Part shown: piece after piece, positions 53,697-64,000 of the stretch
How the letters are laid out: every line of letters starts with the position of its first letter
Position numbering within the stretch: the stretch's first letter is position 1
NCBI GenBank assembly: GCA_029213195.1
Contig: JARGNI010000008.1
Coordinates: 91,525-155,524 of the forward strand
Source: Verrucomicrobiales bacterium
GTDB taxonomy: Bacteria > Verrucomicrobiota > Verrucomicrobiia > Verrucomicrobiales > DEV007
Direction of reading: 5' to 3'
Length of the DNA stretch: 64,000 bases
Program-made: the position numbers and the translations under genes
Notes under the pieces: generated by a model
Database searches by the model: none
What the model saw: the letters and a program-made list of their open reading frames with translations, nothing else
Told to the model about the DNA's origin: nothing

Positions 53697-55454
53697 CTAC
53701 ACCGTCAACTGGGGCTCGACAAAGTCTTTGTGGAAGTCGCGACCGTTCTCGGTCTTCTTGACATAACCGGCGCGAATCGTGAAGTCGCCGAAGCGCTCTC
53801 CTTTCTCTCGGTTCTTGGCGTAGTCCTCGATGATGGGGCGAAGGATCTGGGCAGAGTCGGTTCCTTTCACCGAGGGAGCGTAGAGCTTGCTCAAACGCTC
53901 GCCATGGAAGCCGCCTCCAAGGTAGAGATTGTATTTTCCGGGTGCGCGGCCAACGAAACCAATCTCCGCGATGTAGGGACGGGCGCATCCATTCGGGCAA
54001 CCGGTCATTCGGATCGTGATCTCATCGTGCCGGAGGCCCGCGTCTTCGAGAACTTCCTCGATCTCACCGATCAGGCTCGGGAGATAGCGCTGGGATTCTG
54101 CGAGAGCCAATCCACAGGTCGGAAGGGAAACACAGGCCATCGAGTTCAATCGCATCGCGGAGCGCTCGTGCAGATCGATCAGCTTGTATTCCTCCATCAG
54201 CGCGGTGATCTCCTTTTTCTTCTCCGGAGAAATGTTGGAGATGATCAGGTTCTGGTTCGCCGTGAGACGGAAATCTCCCTCGTGGACCTTGGCGATCTCG
54301 CGAAGTCCGGTCAGCATCGGGAAATCGTCGGTGTCATAGACGCGACCGTTTTCAATGAAGAGGGTGAAATGCCAGTTTCCATCGTGGTCTTCGATCCAGC
54401 CGTAGCGGTCTCCGTTGTCCTCGAACTTGAACTCGCGGGGTTCTCCGAGTTTGAAACCGCAGAGCTTCTCCACCTCTTCACGAAAGGCATCGATTCCCAT
54501 CCGCTCGATGGTGTATTTGAGGCGAGCATTGGTGCGGACGTCGCGATTGCCGTGGTCGCGCTGCACGCGGACAACGGCTTCGCCCACCGTGACCGCCTGC
54601 TCCGGGGTGCAGAATCCGAGGAGATCGGCGAGTCGGGGAAAGGTCTCCTCGTTGCCATGGGTCATTCCCATACCCCCACCGACGGTCACGTTGTAACCGA
54701 CGATCTTGTCATCACCTTCGAGAATGGCGATGTAGCCGAGATCGTGCGCATAGATGTCGACGTCGTTGCTTGGGGGAACGGCGATGACGGTTTTGAATTT
54801 CCGGGGCAGGTAGTGCTTTCCGTAGATCGGCTCCTCCAGATCCGCAATGTCGTCGATCTTGGGAGGGTCGTAGGTCACCTTCACTTTCTCTCCGCTTCCG
54901 TCGTCGATCCAAATCTCGTGATAGGCCGAAGTCCGGGGGCTGAGGTGATCGGAGATCTCCGTAGCGAGTTCGAGCACCTGTCCGTGAACCTTGGACTGCT
55001 TGGGATTCGGGTTGCACATCACGTTCCGATTCACGTCACCGCAGGCGGCGAGCGTATCGAAAAGGGATTCATTGATCTCGGCAATCGTCTTTTTCAGATT
55101 GCTCTTGATGACCCCGTGAAATTGAAAAGCCTGGCGCGTTGTCAGCTTGAGCGCTCCGTTGGCGTGCTCGAGAGCGATGCGATCCATCTCGAGCCACTGC
55201 TGAGGCGACGAAACTCCCCCCGGCACCCGCACGCGGATCATGAAGGAGTAGGCCGGCTCGAGCTTTTTCTTGCGTCGTTCCTTCCGAATATCCCGGTCAT
55301 CCTGCTGGTAGATCCCGTGGAACTTCGTGAGCTGCTGGTCGTCCTTCGAGAGCGAACCGGTCGCAGAGTTGGCGAGACCTTCGAGGATGGTCCCCCGGAG
55401 GTATTGACTGGCATCCTTGATGCCTTCATTCGCGGATTTGCCCAACGTACTCAT
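53697..55454 (-). CDS. cysI: Sulfite reductase hemoprotein beta-component
   Basis: [55 protein letters not shown] siroheme/4Fe-4S motifs. Confidence 0.96.
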   Translation of the reverse strand: MSTLGKSANEGIKDASQYLRGTILEGLANSATGSLSKDDQQLTKFHGIYQQDDRDIRKERRKKKLEPAYSFMIRVRVPGGVSSPQQWLEMDRIALEHANGALKLTTRQAFQFHGVIKSNLKKTIAEINESLFDTLAACGDVNRNVMCNPNPKQSKVHGQVLELATEISDHLSPRTSAYHEIWIDDGSGEKVKVTYDPPKIDDIADLEEPIYGKHYLPRKFKTVIAVPPSNDVDIYAHDLGYIAILEGDDKIVGYNVTVGGGMGMTHGNEETFPRLADLLGFCTPEQAVTVGEAVVRVQRDHGNRDVRTNARLKYTIERMGIDAFREEVEKLCGFKLGEPREFKFEDNGDRYGWIEDHDGNWHFTLFIENGRVYDTDDFPMLTGLREIAKVHEGDFRLTANQNLIISNISPEKKKEITALMEEYKLIDLHERSAMRLNSMACVSLPTCGLALAESQRYLPSLIGEIEEVLEDAGLRHDEITIRMTGCPNGCARPYIAEIGFVGRAPGKYNLYLGGGFHGERLSKLYAPSVKGTDSAQILRPIIEDYAKNREKGERFGDFTIRAGYVKKTENGRDFHKDFVEPQLTV

Positions 55455-55540
55455 GGAAAATAGGAAAAAGGAGTAAAAGATTTTAAAGTTGCGTAGTTTA
55501 CTAATGTATTGTATCAGCGGGTTCGCAAGAAGTTTTTACG

Positions 55541-55969
55541 ATGCGTCTCCCCCTAAAGACGGAATATGCCTGCCAGGTTCTGGCGCAACTCGCCCTTACC
55601 TACGACAAAGATGGCGTTCGGCAAGTCGAGGATCTCGCTTCGGCGGAGGATCTTTCGGCCAATTATTCGGTCCAGATCCTTACGACACTGAGACAGGCTG
55701 GGCTGGTCAACAGCCGGCGGGGAAAGAACGGGGGCTACCAGTTGGCGCGGCATCCTGATGAGATCTCGCTGGCCGAGATCGCGATCGCAATGGAGGGCGA
55801 GACCCTCGTCCAGAGCAGTCCCGGCAACGAAGGCATGTCTGCCGCCCCTGTGCACGCCGCCTGGCTGCGGGTTAACGAGGCCATGCTCGAATCGTGTCGC
55901 GAGATCAGCCTTACCGAACTGATCGCCAGTCCTGCTGAAGACACCGGCGCCCAGGACTGGGTGATTTGA
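55541..55969 (+). CDS. Rrf2-family transcriptional regulator, divergent from cysIJ
   Basis: MRLPLKTEYACQVLAQLAL...QILTTLRQAGLVNSRRGKNGGYQLAR; no three-Cys cluster. Confidence 0.88.
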   Translation: MRLPLKTEYACQVLAQLALTYDKDGVRQVEDLASAEDLSANYSVQILTTLRQAGLVNSRRGKNGGYQLARHPDEISLAEIAIAMEGETLVQSSPGNEGMSAAPVHAAWLRVNEAMLESCREISLTELIASPAEDTGAQDWVI

Positions 55970-55982
55970 AAGCAGGACTTCG

Positions 55983-56369
55983 CTAGTCCTTCTGCGTGTA
56001 GTCGAACACGAAGACCTTCTCGAGGCTTGGCTTGAGAATTTCCACGAACGCCTTGTGGTCGGGGTGGGGGATGTAGACTTCGAGCCCTGCCTTGTCCTTG
56101 AAGGAGACGAGGAAGCAATGGGTGAAGTCGTCGTTCAGTCCTTCAACGCTCTCGGAGACACCCCACTCGATATCGACAATGGTTTCGATCTTCTCTTCGA
56201 GGAGAAGAAATTCGTCCACGATCCGCTGGATCTCCTTATCTGTCGCGGTTTCCTTGAACTGGAAGTAGACCGCGTGGCGGAAGAGCGGGGCCTCGTGATC
56301 GTCAGCCTGAACGGTCGCCGAGAGGAGCAGGAGTGAAAAAGCAAATGCGATGGTGTGAAAAAATTTCAT
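55983..56369 (-). CDS. Secreted Dabb (stress-responsive A/B barrel) domain protein
   Basis: MKFFHTIAFAFSLLLLSATVQA signal; FRHAVYFQFKETATDKEIQRIVDEF...HPDHKAFVE. Confidence 0.85.
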   Translation of the reverse strand: MKFFHTIAFAFSLLLLSATVQADDHEAPLFRHAVYFQFKETATDKEIQRIVDEFLLLEEKIETIVDIEWGVSESVEGLNDDFTHCFLVSFKDKAGLEVYIPHPDHKAFVEILKPSLEKVFVFDYTQKD

Positions 56370-56418
56370 GGGGAAACCTTTTGCGCATCGGCAGGATCTG
56401 TCGATCATAAAATCAGAC

Positions 56419-57987
56419 ATGAGCCATTGGGAAACGTTTCAAAAATCCGTCATTCGCTATCCAGAGCTGGGCTTTGCCCTCGATTCCAGCCGGATGGACG
56501 CGCCAGCCGGGTGGCCGGAAGAACTTCGTGAGAAAATCGATCGGGCGTTTCGCGATCGTGCGGCGATCGAGGCCGGGGAAATCATGAATCCCGACGAGGG
56601 GCGTGCTGTCGGGCATTACTGGCTTCGAAATCCGGACCTCGCCCCGGCGGAGGAAGGGGAATGGATCCGAAAAGTCCGGGCCCAGGTCGAAGAGTTTTCC
56701 CGCCAGGTTCTGAAGGGGGAAATCAAGCCTCCCAACGAGCGAACCTTTCGACATGTCCTTCTCGTCGGGATCGGGGGATCGGCCCTGGGGCCCCAGCTTG
56801 TTGCCAAGGCGCTTCTGCCTCCTCATCCCGCCGTCGATATCCATTTTCTCGACAACACCGATCCTGGTGGCATGGACGATGTCTTCGAGACACTTGGCGA
56901 TGGCTTGGCGGAAACCCTGGTCGTCGTCATCTCGAAATCCGGGGGAACCGCGGAAACCCGCAACGGCATGCTCGAAACGGAAGCCGCGTTCAAGGCTCGC
57001 AATCTCGATTTTTCCAAACATGCCGTCGCGGTTACGGGCGAGGGCAGCAAGCTCGACAACTATGCCGATAGCCAGGGATGGATCACGAGAATACCGATGT
57101 CTGATTGGATCGGAGGTCGAACCTCGGTGATGAGTGCCGTGGGACTTCTTCCGGCAGCGCTCCTCGGGCTGAATATCGATCGCTTTCTTTCCGGTGCGGC
57201 AGCGATGGATGAAAAGACCCGCGTCGATGATGTCTCGGTCAATGCCGCGATGCAGCTCGCCCTGATGTGGTATCACGCCGGGAATGGGAAAGGGGAGAAA
57301 GACATGGTCATCCTGCCCTACTGCGACCGACTCGACCTGATGAGCAAATATCTCCAGCAACTCGTCATGGAATCGATCGGCAAAGAGCATGATCTAGACG
57401 GGAATGTCGTAAACCAAGGGATTGCCGTCTACGGCAACAAGGGATCCACCGATCAGCATGCCTATGTCCAGCAACTCCGCGACGGCCTGAAGAATTTCTT
57501 CGTGACCTTCATCGAGGTCCGATCGACGCGGACCGCGGAGTCCATTGTCGTCGACGATACGGGTGCGACTTCAGAGGATTACCTCCAGGGATTTCTCCGG
57601 GGAACCCGCGGTGCTCTCTATGAAAGTGGCCGACCCTCGTTGACGATTTCTCTGAACGAACTGAATGCCTTCTCTCTCGGAATGTTGATCGGACTCTACG
57701 AACGAGCCGTTTCTTTCTACGCCAGCCTCGTGAACATCAACGCCTATCATCAGTCTGGTGTCGAAGCCGGGAAAAAGGCAGCAGGGGTCTTCCTGGATCT
57801 GTTGGAGCGAGTCCGCACCCACCTCGTTCAGACGGGGGGAGCCGGAGTCGATGCCGAGACCATGGCTGCCAACCTGGGCGAAAGCGATATCGAGGCGGTC
57901 TATCACTGTCTCAACCACCTCGCCGCCAATGGACGCGCCACCCGCAGGGAAGGTTCGGGGCCCGCAGAAGATATCTTTTCCTGCTAG
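56419..57987 (+). CDS. pgi: Glucose-6-phosphate isomerase
   Basis: VGIGGSALGPQLVAKAL, VVISKSGGTAETRNGM, GNKGSTDQHAYVQQLRDG. Confidence 0.95.
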   Translation: MSHWETFQKSVIRYPELGFALDSSRMDAPAGWPEELREKIDRAFRDRAAIEAGEIMNPDEGRAVGHYWLRNPDLAPAEEGEWIRKVRAQVEEFSRQVLKGEIKPPNERTFRHVLLVGIGGSALGPQLVAKALLPPHPAVDIHFLDNTDPGGMDDVFETLGDGLAETLVVVISKSGGTAETRNGMLETEAAFKARNLDFSKHAVAVTGEGSKLDNYADSQGWITRIPMSDWIGGRTSVMSAVGLLPAALLGLNIDRFLSGAAAMDEKTRVDDVSVNAAMQLALMWYHAGNGKGEKDMVILPYCDRLDLMSKYLQQLVMESIGKEHDLDGNVVNQGIAVYGNKGSTDQHAYVQQLRDGLKNFFVTFIEVRSTRTAESIVVDDTGATSEDYLQGFLRGTRGALYESGRPSLTISLNELNAFSLGMLIGLYERAVSFYASLVNINAYHQSGVEAGKKAAGVFLDLLERVRTHLVQTGGAGVDAETMAANLGESDIEAVYHCLNHLAANGRATRREGSGPAEDIFSC

Positions 57988-58001
57988 GGAAACCCGTGAT
58001 C

Positions 58002-58784
58002 TCAGCCCGCCTCGACGGGAGGGCGAACGGGCACATCGTGCTGCTTGAGATAAGCCTTCACATCCGAGACGGTGAACTCGCCGAAGTGAAAGATGCTTGC
58101 GGCGAGAACGGCATCCGCCTTTCCTCGATCGAGTACATCGACCATGTGATCGAGAGTTCCCGCTCCACCACTGGCAATTACCGGAATCTCCACGGCATCG
58201 CTGATGGCTGCGGTGAGCTCGAGATCGTAGCCTGCCTTGGTGCCATCGGCATCCATGCTGGTCAGCAAAATCTCTCCGGCGCCCCGCTCAAAGATTTCGC
58301 GGGCCCATTCGATGGCATCGAGGCCGGTGGGAGTCCTCCCGCCGTGGGTGAAAACCTCCCAGCCATCATCGGGCGAATCTCCCCGCCGCTTGGCGTCGAT
58401 CGCGACGACGATGCACTGCGCCCCGAAGGCCTTCGATCCATCGGAGACGACTTGCGGATTGGAAACCGCGGCGGTGTTGACCCCTACTTTGTCTGCTCCC
58501 GCCAGGAGCATCCTCCGCATATCGTCGACCGTGCGAATTCCCCCTCCCACGGTGACCGGCATGAAGCATCGCTCCGCTGTCTTGCGGACCACGTCGACCA
58601 TCGTATTCCGCTCGTCGGAGGAGGCGGTAATATCGAGAAAGACCAGTTCGTCGGCGCCCTGGCGATTGTATTCTACTGCACAATCCACCGGGTCACCGGC
58701 ATCTCTCAGATTGACGAAGTTGGTTCCTTTGACAACACGTCCGTCCGTGACATCGAGACAAGGGATGATTCGCTTGGTCAGCAT
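58002..58784 (-). CDS. hisF: Imidazole glycerol phosphate synthase subunit HisF (bacterial type)
   Basis: [68 protein letters not shown]. Confidence 0.97.
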   Translation of the reverse strand: MLTKRIIPCLDVTDGRVVKGTNFVNLRDAGDPVDCAVEYNRQGADELVFLDITASSDERNTMVDVVRKTAERCFMPVTVGGGIRTVDDMRRMLLAGADKVGVNTAAVSNPQVVSDGSKAFGAQCIVVAIDAKRRGDSPDDGWEVFTHGGRTPTGLDAIEWAREIFERGAGEILLTSMDADGTKAGYDLELTAAISDAVEIPVIASGGAGTLDHMVDVLDRGKADAVLAASIFHFGEFTVSDVKAYLKQHDVPVRPPVEAG

Positions 58785-58977
58785 GCCGAATCATAGCAGC
58801 AGTCTGGCACTTTGCGTCTCTTTGAATACTTTTTTTGTGAGAGAAAGCCCCCGTCTTTCCACGAGTTGGACCTCGAAAAGCGGTATTCCGGAAAAAAATT
58901 GGAAAAAAATTACAAAAGTTCTGGTAATTAGGAATGATTAATGGTTAACTTTTCTTAGGTAAATTTCCCGCGATCCT

Positions 58978-59394
58978 ATGGAAGCTGTTTCTCTCGACTC
59001 GTCCCCGTCCACCTCACTCTTTTTTGATGATTCTTTTGCGGTCATCCCGAGAAACTGCGACACAGCGGTGGTTTATTGGAATCTCACGAGTGAGCGACAG
59101 CCCTTTCATTCCAAGAGTCGCCTCTGCCTGCAGGTAAACGGAAAAGAGTCTGATGCGGAGGAGTTGATCATCCTCCACCGGGAGTCCGGCCACTTCATCG
59201 TGCCTCTTCTCGCAGAGGATCGCGAGTATTCGATCGCGCTGGGCTGGTCGGATGTGAATGGATTCCGCCCCATTTTCGAGCAGGCCGTCAAGCTCCCAGA
59301 CTATCCCAAGTCTTCCATCGGCGCGATGAGCAGCTCACTCAGCTTCCGCGGGGCTCATTTCTGGCCCAAGGGCTATGGTTCTTCGGTGAACTAA
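58978..59394 (+). CDS. Small conserved hypothetical (possibly DUF4912-like)
   Basis: FAVIPRNCDTAVVYWNLTSE resembles DUF4912 proteins; by eye only. Confidence 0.5.
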   Translation: MEAVSLDSSPSTSLFFDDSFAVIPRNCDTAVVYWNLTSERQPFHSKSRLCLQVNGKESDAEELIILHRESGHFIVPLLAEDREYSIALGWSDVNGFRPIFEQAVKLPDYPKSSIGAMSSSLSFRGAHFWPKGYGSSVN

Positions 59395-59417
59395 GGCCTC
59401 CCCGGAGGATTCCCATC

Positions 59418-60359
59418 GTGGCGAAACATCACGATTCCAAAGGCTCCCCAGACCCGGCGGGCAACGAGCCGGCCCCCGATCCCTCTCTTTCCGCCTTTCT
59501 GCAGTATCTTCGGGTCGAGAAGAATTCCTCGGAGAGGACCTTGGCGAACTATTCTCATGCCATCCTGAAATTCCGGGATTCATTCTCCGAGTTCCCAGGA
59601 TGGTTTACCGTCGGTGCCGACGACTTTCGAGACTACCTCTACGAATGCATGAAGAGCCAGTGGGCTCGTTCCACGATCCGGCTGCACTTTGCGGCGCTGC
59701 GAAGCTTCTACAAGTATCTCACGAGACGTGAGGGACTTTCGGTCAATCCGCTCCTCGAAGTCCAACTACCCAAGGTGGAGAAAAAACTACCGGTGGTTCT
59801 CAGCCAGGAGCAGGTCATCACCTTGCTCGAGATGCCTTTTCGTGTCGAGCAGCCGAAGCAGGCTGCTACCTGGACGGCCTATCGGGATGCCGCCATTCTC
59901 GAACTCTTCTATAGCTCCGGAGTTCGGCTTGCGGAACTGGCGGCGATCGATGTCGAGGACTTTGATCTCCATCAGGAGTGCATTCGCGTGGTGGGAAAAG
60001 GAAAGAAGGAGAGGGTCTGTCCGGTCGGGACTACCGCTGCCGAGGCGGTTCATAGCTACCGGAACCAGGCGAAGGTAATCCAGGGACCGCTCTTCATCAG
60101 CAAGCTGAGACGCCGGATGACGACTCGTGCGATCTCGGACATTTTCACGAAGTATCACGCGCTCTCGGATATTCCTGTCGATGTCAGCCCCCACAAGTTG
60201 CGTCATAGCTTTGCCACCCATCTGCTCGATCATGGAGCGGATCTCCGGAGTGTGCAGACGCTGCTTGGGCACTCGAGTCTCTCGACGACCCAGATCTACA
60301 CCCATGTCTCGATCGAGCGAATGAAGACGGTCTACGAGAAGACTCATCCACGGGCTTGA
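59418..60359 (+). CDS. Tyrosine recombinase XerC-like
   Basis: ELFYSSGVRLAELAAIDVEDFD, SPHKLRHSFATHLLDHGADLRSVQTLLGHSSLSTTQIYTHVSIERMK. Confidence 0.9.
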   Translation: MAKHHDSKGSPDPAGNEPAPDPSLSAFLQYLRVEKNSSERTLANYSHAILKFRDSFSEFPGWFTVGADDFRDYLYECMKSQWARSTIRLHFAALRSFYKYLTRREGLSVNPLLEVQLPKVEKKLPVVLSQEQVITLLEMPFRVEQPKQAATWTAYRDAAILELFYSSGVRLAELAAIDVEDFDLHQECIRVVGKGKKERVCPVGTTAAEAVHSYRNQAKVIQGPLFISKLRRRMTTRAISDIFTKYHALSDIPVDVSPHKLRHSFATHLLDHGADLRSVQTLLGHSSLSTTQIYTHVSIERMKTVYEKTHPRA

Positions 60360-60371
60360 TCCGAGACCTTC

Positions 60372-62183
60372 GTGCCCCCACCCTGCGGAGAGATCATGGA
60401 AACGGCAGGCGAATCCCAGAAAACACCAGAGGAGGACCCTGGCGATTCAACTGAGTTCGTCGAGAGAAAGCACTTCACCGAGCGAATCTATCGGCAGTTC
60501 GGCTACTCGGTTTTTGGTCTCTCTTTTCTTGCCATTCCGATCGGAGTCATCACAGCGTACGGAGCGTGGGGATTTCTCGCCACCTTCGGATTGCTGGGGC
60601 GCGTTTTGCGAGGAGAGGGGGGAGTCGACCATCGCTGGCTTTCCCTGATCGAGATTTCGCTCGGAGGTCTCCTTTTCGGGATCGTGCTGCATTTCCTGAA
60701 GTGGGAACGGTTTCGAACTCCCGCGCACGTGATTGTCGCGTCCTCGGAGAACGATGGAAAATTGCGTGCCAAGGATAGTCTTCTCACCGCCATAGCCGAT
60801 GCCCTGGCTCTTGCTCTCGCCGCTCCGGTCGGTCGCTATGGCCCTGCGGTCTACCTGGGAGCGAGCATTGGGTCCCTGATTGCCCAGCTGTTGCGACTCA
60901 ATCGAACGAGCATCCGGATCCTCCTTGGGTGTGGAGTCGCGGCCGCAATCTCCTCCGCTTTCAATGCTCCGATCGCAGGGGTAATTTTTGCTCACGAGGT
61001 CATCATCGGGCACTTCCGGCTCCGAGCTTTTGCTCCGATCACCTTGTCGTCGGTAGCGGCGGTGGCGATCACCCGGAGCCATCACATCGAGTATGTTGGT
61101 TTGAAACTCTGGAGCGTGCCGCACCCGATCTCGCTGAACGATTATCCCATCTACCTGCTCATTGGGGTCGGGGCAGCTCTCCTTTCCATGGCCTACATGT
61201 CTGGAATCGTGAACGCGATCCGGGTGGCCGAACGGGCAAGGATCCCGAAGATCATTCAGCCGATGCTGGGAGGATTGATCGCTGGAGGGATCGCCTTCGC
61301 TTTCCCGGAAATCCTGGGCCTGGGAGACAGTGTCTTTCTCTCCGTGCTCGAGCAGGATCCGGAACGGCCTGCCTATGGGATCGCCGCTTTGTTGCTTCTC
61401 TGTGGTGCCAAGCTTGTCGCCAGCGTAAGCTGCCTCGGGCTACGCTACCCAGGGGGAGCCTTCACCCCGGCTCTTTTCATTGGAGGCATGTTTGGTGCCG
61501 CGGTAGGTCTGCTGACGCCTTCGATCGATTTCCAGATCAGCGTTCTTGTTGGAATGGGGGCCCTGGTGAGTTCGGTTATCGGGGCGCCGCTCGCAGTGAT
61601 CCTGATCGTGTTCGAGTTGACGGAGAACTACCAAGCGGCCACGGCCGTGATGGTCGCGGTGGTGGCTTCAAACGCGATCGTGACCCGATATTTCGCGCGA
61701 TCCCTGTTTCATCGACAGATTCGATTCTGGGGGATCGAGATCAATCGCCTCCCCGAACAACGAATTCTCGCGAAACGGACGGTTTCCGAAGTTACGAGGC
61801 GAGAGGTGTTCTCGTTACCCCTGGATCGAACCTTCGGCGAAGTGCGCAACGATCTTGAGAAGCACTACCGGAAAGACGCATACGTGGTCGATGCTACCAG
61901 CAACTTGGTCGGCATCCTGCCTTTTCGGGTCTGGTCTGCAACAGCCGACGAGGAGAAAATCGAGGATTGGATCGAGGATGTCGATTTTGTGCTCACCCAG
62001 GAAGACAGTCTCTGGAGTGCTCTCGAGCGAGTCGAGGAAACCGATGGTCTCGTCTCCGTTCCTGTGGTGGATTCCGAAGAAGGTGGCGAGTTGGTCGGCG
62101 AAGTGTTTGCCTCCGATTTCGCGAGGGAGTACCGCAACGCGGTTCGCCAGGTTCGTCGGGAAGAGGCGAGCGAGGTCGGGTGA
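60372..62183 (+). CDS. ClC-family chloride channel/transporter with C-terminal CBS domains
   Basis: VGRYGPAVYLGASIGS, GCGVAAAISSAFNAPIAGVIFAHEVI, YPGGAFTPALFIGGMFGAAVG; CBS-like C-terminus. Confidence 0.9.
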   Translation: MPPPCGEIMETAGESQKTPEEDPGDSTEFVERKHFTERIYRQFGYSVFGLSFLAIPIGVITAYGAWGFLATFGLLGRVLRGEGGVDHRWLSLIEISLGGLLFGIVLHFLKWERFRTPAHVIVASSENDGKLRAKDSLLTAIADALALALAAPVGRYGPAVYLGASIGSLIAQLLRLNRTSIRILLGCGVAAAISSAFNAPIAGVIFAHEVIIGHFRLRAFAPITLSSVAAVAITRSHHIEYVGLKLWSVPHPISLNDYPIYLLIGVGAALLSMAYMSGIVNAIRVAERARIPKIIQPMLGGLIAGGIAFAFPEILGLGDSVFLSVLEQDPERPAYGIAALLLLCGAKLVASVSCLGLRYPGGAFTPALFIGGMFGAAVGLLTPSIDFQISVLVGMGALVSSVIGAPLAVILIVFELTENYQAATAVMVAVVASNAIVTRYFARSLFHRQIRFWGIEINRLPEQRILAKRTVSEVTRREVFSLPLDRTFGEVRNDLEKHYRKDAYVVDATSNLVGILPFRVWSATADEEKIEDWIEDVDFVLTQEDSLWSALERVEETDGLVSVPVVDSEEGGELVGEVFASDFAREYRNAVRQVRREEASEVG

Positions 62184-62192
62184 GCACGCGAA

Positions 62193-62603
62193 TCACTCGC
62201 TCGAATCGCCTTCCAGCTCGTTGGCTGGGATAAAGCGCAGCGCGGCCGAGTTGATGCAATAGCGCAGCCCGGTCGGTTCGGGCCCATCGGGAAAGACATG
62301 TCCGAGATGGGTGTCTGCTGTCTTGGAGCGAACCTCGACCCGCCGCATTCCGTAGGAAGTGTCTTCTACCTCGACGATCTCGTCCGGATTGATGGGTTCG
62401 AAAAAGCTGGGCCAGCCGGTTCCGCTGTCGAATTTGGCAGCAGAAGAGAACAAGGGTTCGCCGGAGACGATATCGACGTAGATCCCTTCCTCCTTGTGAT
62501 CCCAGTAGTCGTTGTCGAACGGGGGCTCGGTTCCGCCTTCACATGCAACGGAATATTGGCGGCTCGTCAGTTTTTCGCGGAGTTCTTCGAGAGAGTCAGA
62601 CAT
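62193..62603 (-). CDS. msrB: Peptide-methionine (R)-S-oxide reductase
   Basis: [12 protein letters not shown]...[33 protein letters not shown]. Confidence 0.95.
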   Translation of the reverse strand: MSDSLEELREKLTSRQYSVACEGGTEPPFDNDYWDHKEEGIYVDIVSGEPLFSSAAKFDSGTGWPSFFEPINPDEIVEVEDTSYGMRRVEVRSKTADTHLGHVFPDGPEPTGLRYCINSAALRFIPANELEGDSSE

Positions 62604-62718
62604 GGCAGGATTGAGGCTAAATTTCAGGTCTCAGGGATACGTCTCTCGACAGGAGGATGCAAAGGCATCGGGCATAATTCCTCAAAGAAATCGGTTTCCA
62701 ATCCATCGAGATTCACTT

Positions 62719-63345
62719 ATGAGTCTCATTATTATGAATTTTATCAAATTGGCGGCCATTCTCCTCGTTTTTTGCGTTTCCTCGTTGGGAGCCGAGGAAG
62801 AATTCTATGATCTTGAGAGAATCAAGCTGACTAGCGGGAAGGTGTATCATGGGATTCAGATTCTCGAGGGGGACAAGCACGGATTGCTTTTTCGACACAA
62901 GGCCGGGATCGCCAAGATCCCCTTTGAATTTCTATCGATGAATCTGCGCATGCTCTACGAACCGGTGGAAGACGTGCCCGGGGGAGAAGTAGGAGCAGTT
63001 GAAGAAGAAGCGGACGAAAGCAAAGCGCCTGCCGAATCGGAATTTATGGCAACGACGCCGACGGCACCCGTCACTTGGGTGATCCGGACCCGGGTATCGC
63101 AGAATCACAGTCCCTGTGTTTCGGGGAGCGATCGCTTCGGAGTGCCCTCCCTGGGTTACCTTCCCGAGTATCGAGCGCCATGGAAACCACATTGGGGGCG
63201 GTATCCTCTGGCGCTATCCCTCGCGAATCCCAGGTTTCGCGCTCTCGCGGTAGAGGATTTCCTTTCCGTGGTGTATCCGGCCGCCTATCCATGCGCTCCT
63301 CGCGCCTATTCCGTCCCTCTTCGGACATACTACGCGTTTTACTAG
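62719..63345 (+). CDS. Secreted hypothetical protein
   Basis: Signal peptide MSLIIMNFIKLAAILLVFCVSSLGA; LTSGKVYHGIQILEGDKHGLLFRHKAGIAKIPFEFLS small beta motif common in PVC secreted proteins. Confidence 0.6.
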   Translation: MSLIIMNFIKLAAILLVFCVSSLGAEEEFYDLERIKLTSGKVYHGIQILEGDKHGLLFRHKAGIAKIPFEFLSMNLRMLYEPVEDVPGGEVGAVEEEADESKAPAESEFMATTPTAPVTWVIRTRVSQNHSPCVSGSDRFGVPSLGYLPEYRAPWKPHWGRYPLALSLANPRFRALAVEDFLSVVYPAAYPCAPRAYSVPLRTYYAFY

Positions 63346-63409
63346 GACTCAGGGGCTTGTGATCGCTGGAATCGGCATTCCGGCCCTGATCGAAATTAAA
63401 AACGCAGGA

Positions 63410-63438
63410 TTGGCTCGCTGCCGCATTTACGCTATACT
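63410..63438 (+). promoter_or_regulatory. Candidate sigma70-type promoter, nearly leaderless
   Basis: TTGGCT, 17-nt spacer, TATACT; ATG at 63448 only 9 nt after the -10. Confidence 0.55.
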
Positions 63439-63447
63439 TCCGGAATC

Positions 63448-64000
63448 ATGATGGGAACAGAGGACTGGGAAGAACGCCGCGCGACGAATTACACACCGAC
63501 GATTGCATTGGGAATCGCAGGGTTTCTGCTGCTGGTAGTGGGAGCGTTTACCTATCGCGAGCATGTGAAGAATACCTTGGAAAAGGAGTATGCCGAAAAG
63601 GAGCGGGACCTGATGCTTCGTCACGGATACGTGCCTTATCCAGCTGGACAGTCTTTCGGATACAATGGCGCGCCCGGAGCCCAGCCGCCGGGACAAACAC
63701 CCAATCCACAGAATACCCAGGCGCAGATTGGTTTCCAGGGGGCGAATACTCCGTCTGCGGCAAGCAATCCGCAGACACCGACAAATCCGAACAATCTGGC
63801 TGCTGCAGCGGCGATTGAGACCTCGCTTCCAGAGCCGCGGGATCCGGAGCTCGATTCGATCCGCGAGTCCCTGGATCAAGTGCGAGAGCAATCTCGTCGC
63901 ACGGAGCAACAGTATCGCGAGATTACAGGAGATGTGAATCGAAGCTCGCAGGACTCGACTGCGAGCGCGCCGATTCTGTCCGAGGAGGGGATTGGCGATA
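63448..64000 (+). CDS. Single-TM hypothetical protein (partial, runs off the window end)
   Basis: MMGTEDWEERRATNYTPTIALGIAGFLLLVVGAFTYREHVKN then Pro/Gln/Asn-rich region. Confidence 0.6.
   Translation, partial: MMGTEDWEERRATNYTPTIALGIAGFLLLVVGAFTYREHVKNTLEKEYAEKERDLMLRHGYVPYPAGQSFGYNGAPGAQPPGQTPNPQNTQAQIGFQGANTPSAASNPQTPTNPNNLAAAAAIETSLPEPRDPELDSIRESLDQVREQSRRTEQQYREITGDVNRSSQDSTASAPILSEEGIGD

Noticed and set aside
51781-53766. 661-aa plus-strand ORF opposite cysJ
   Set aside because: Antisense shadow of a conserved gene.
53659-54000. N-terminal extension of the cysJ ORF
   Set aside because: Overlaps the end of cysI out of frame and is Arg-rich noise; the real start is MSFSPLSPLQPEQEK at 53658.
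53694-55463. 589-aa plus-strand ORF opposite cysI
   Set aside because: Antisense shadow of a conserved gene.
34219-60359. The two Xer recombinases as evidence of an integrative element
   Set aside because: Both look like housekeeping XerC/XerD and lie 24 kb apart with housekeeping genes between; no att repeats or mobile genes seen.

Overview
The window is a chromosomal segment of a Verrucomicrobia-like bacterium, judged by eye from the 16S rRNA and gene content. It is mostly housekeeping genes plus secreted or hypothetical PVC-type genes. It holds a complete rRNA operon (16S, tRNA-Ala(TGC), tRNA-Ile(GAT), 23S, 5S, terminator), scpA and partial scpB, efp, uvrB, rpoZ, and the rpmH-rnpA-yidD-yidC-jag cluster. 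It also holds a tandem trypsin/PDZ pair, ychF, an L,D-transpeptidase, two sulfatases, a Fur-family regulator, two Xer recombinases, ruvA, a hybrid histidine kinase, an M16 peptidase, a eukaryote-type hisA, hisF, rplY, prs, cysI/cysJ with a divergent Rrf2 regulator, pgi, a ClC-family transporter and msrB. I see no CRISPR array, prophage, transposon or obvious defence island. The most unusual observation is at about 50.9-51.7 kb (minus strand). A secreted SHD1-like gene is interrupted by one in-frame TGA, but clear protein-coding sequence continues in the same frame for 56 more codons and ends just before a strong terminator hairpin. Eleven nt after the TGA is a perfect 6-bp hairpin with a GGUC loop, resembling the E. 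coli fdhF SECIS in spacing and loop. It could be a new selenoprotein, a UGA-readthrough gene or a recent nonsense mutation. Other points of interest are a pseudoprotease/protease pair, a ClC protein with Tyr at the gating-glutamate position, 9-bp in-frame tandem repeats in two genes, an acidic ScpA extension, and candidate leaderless promoters.
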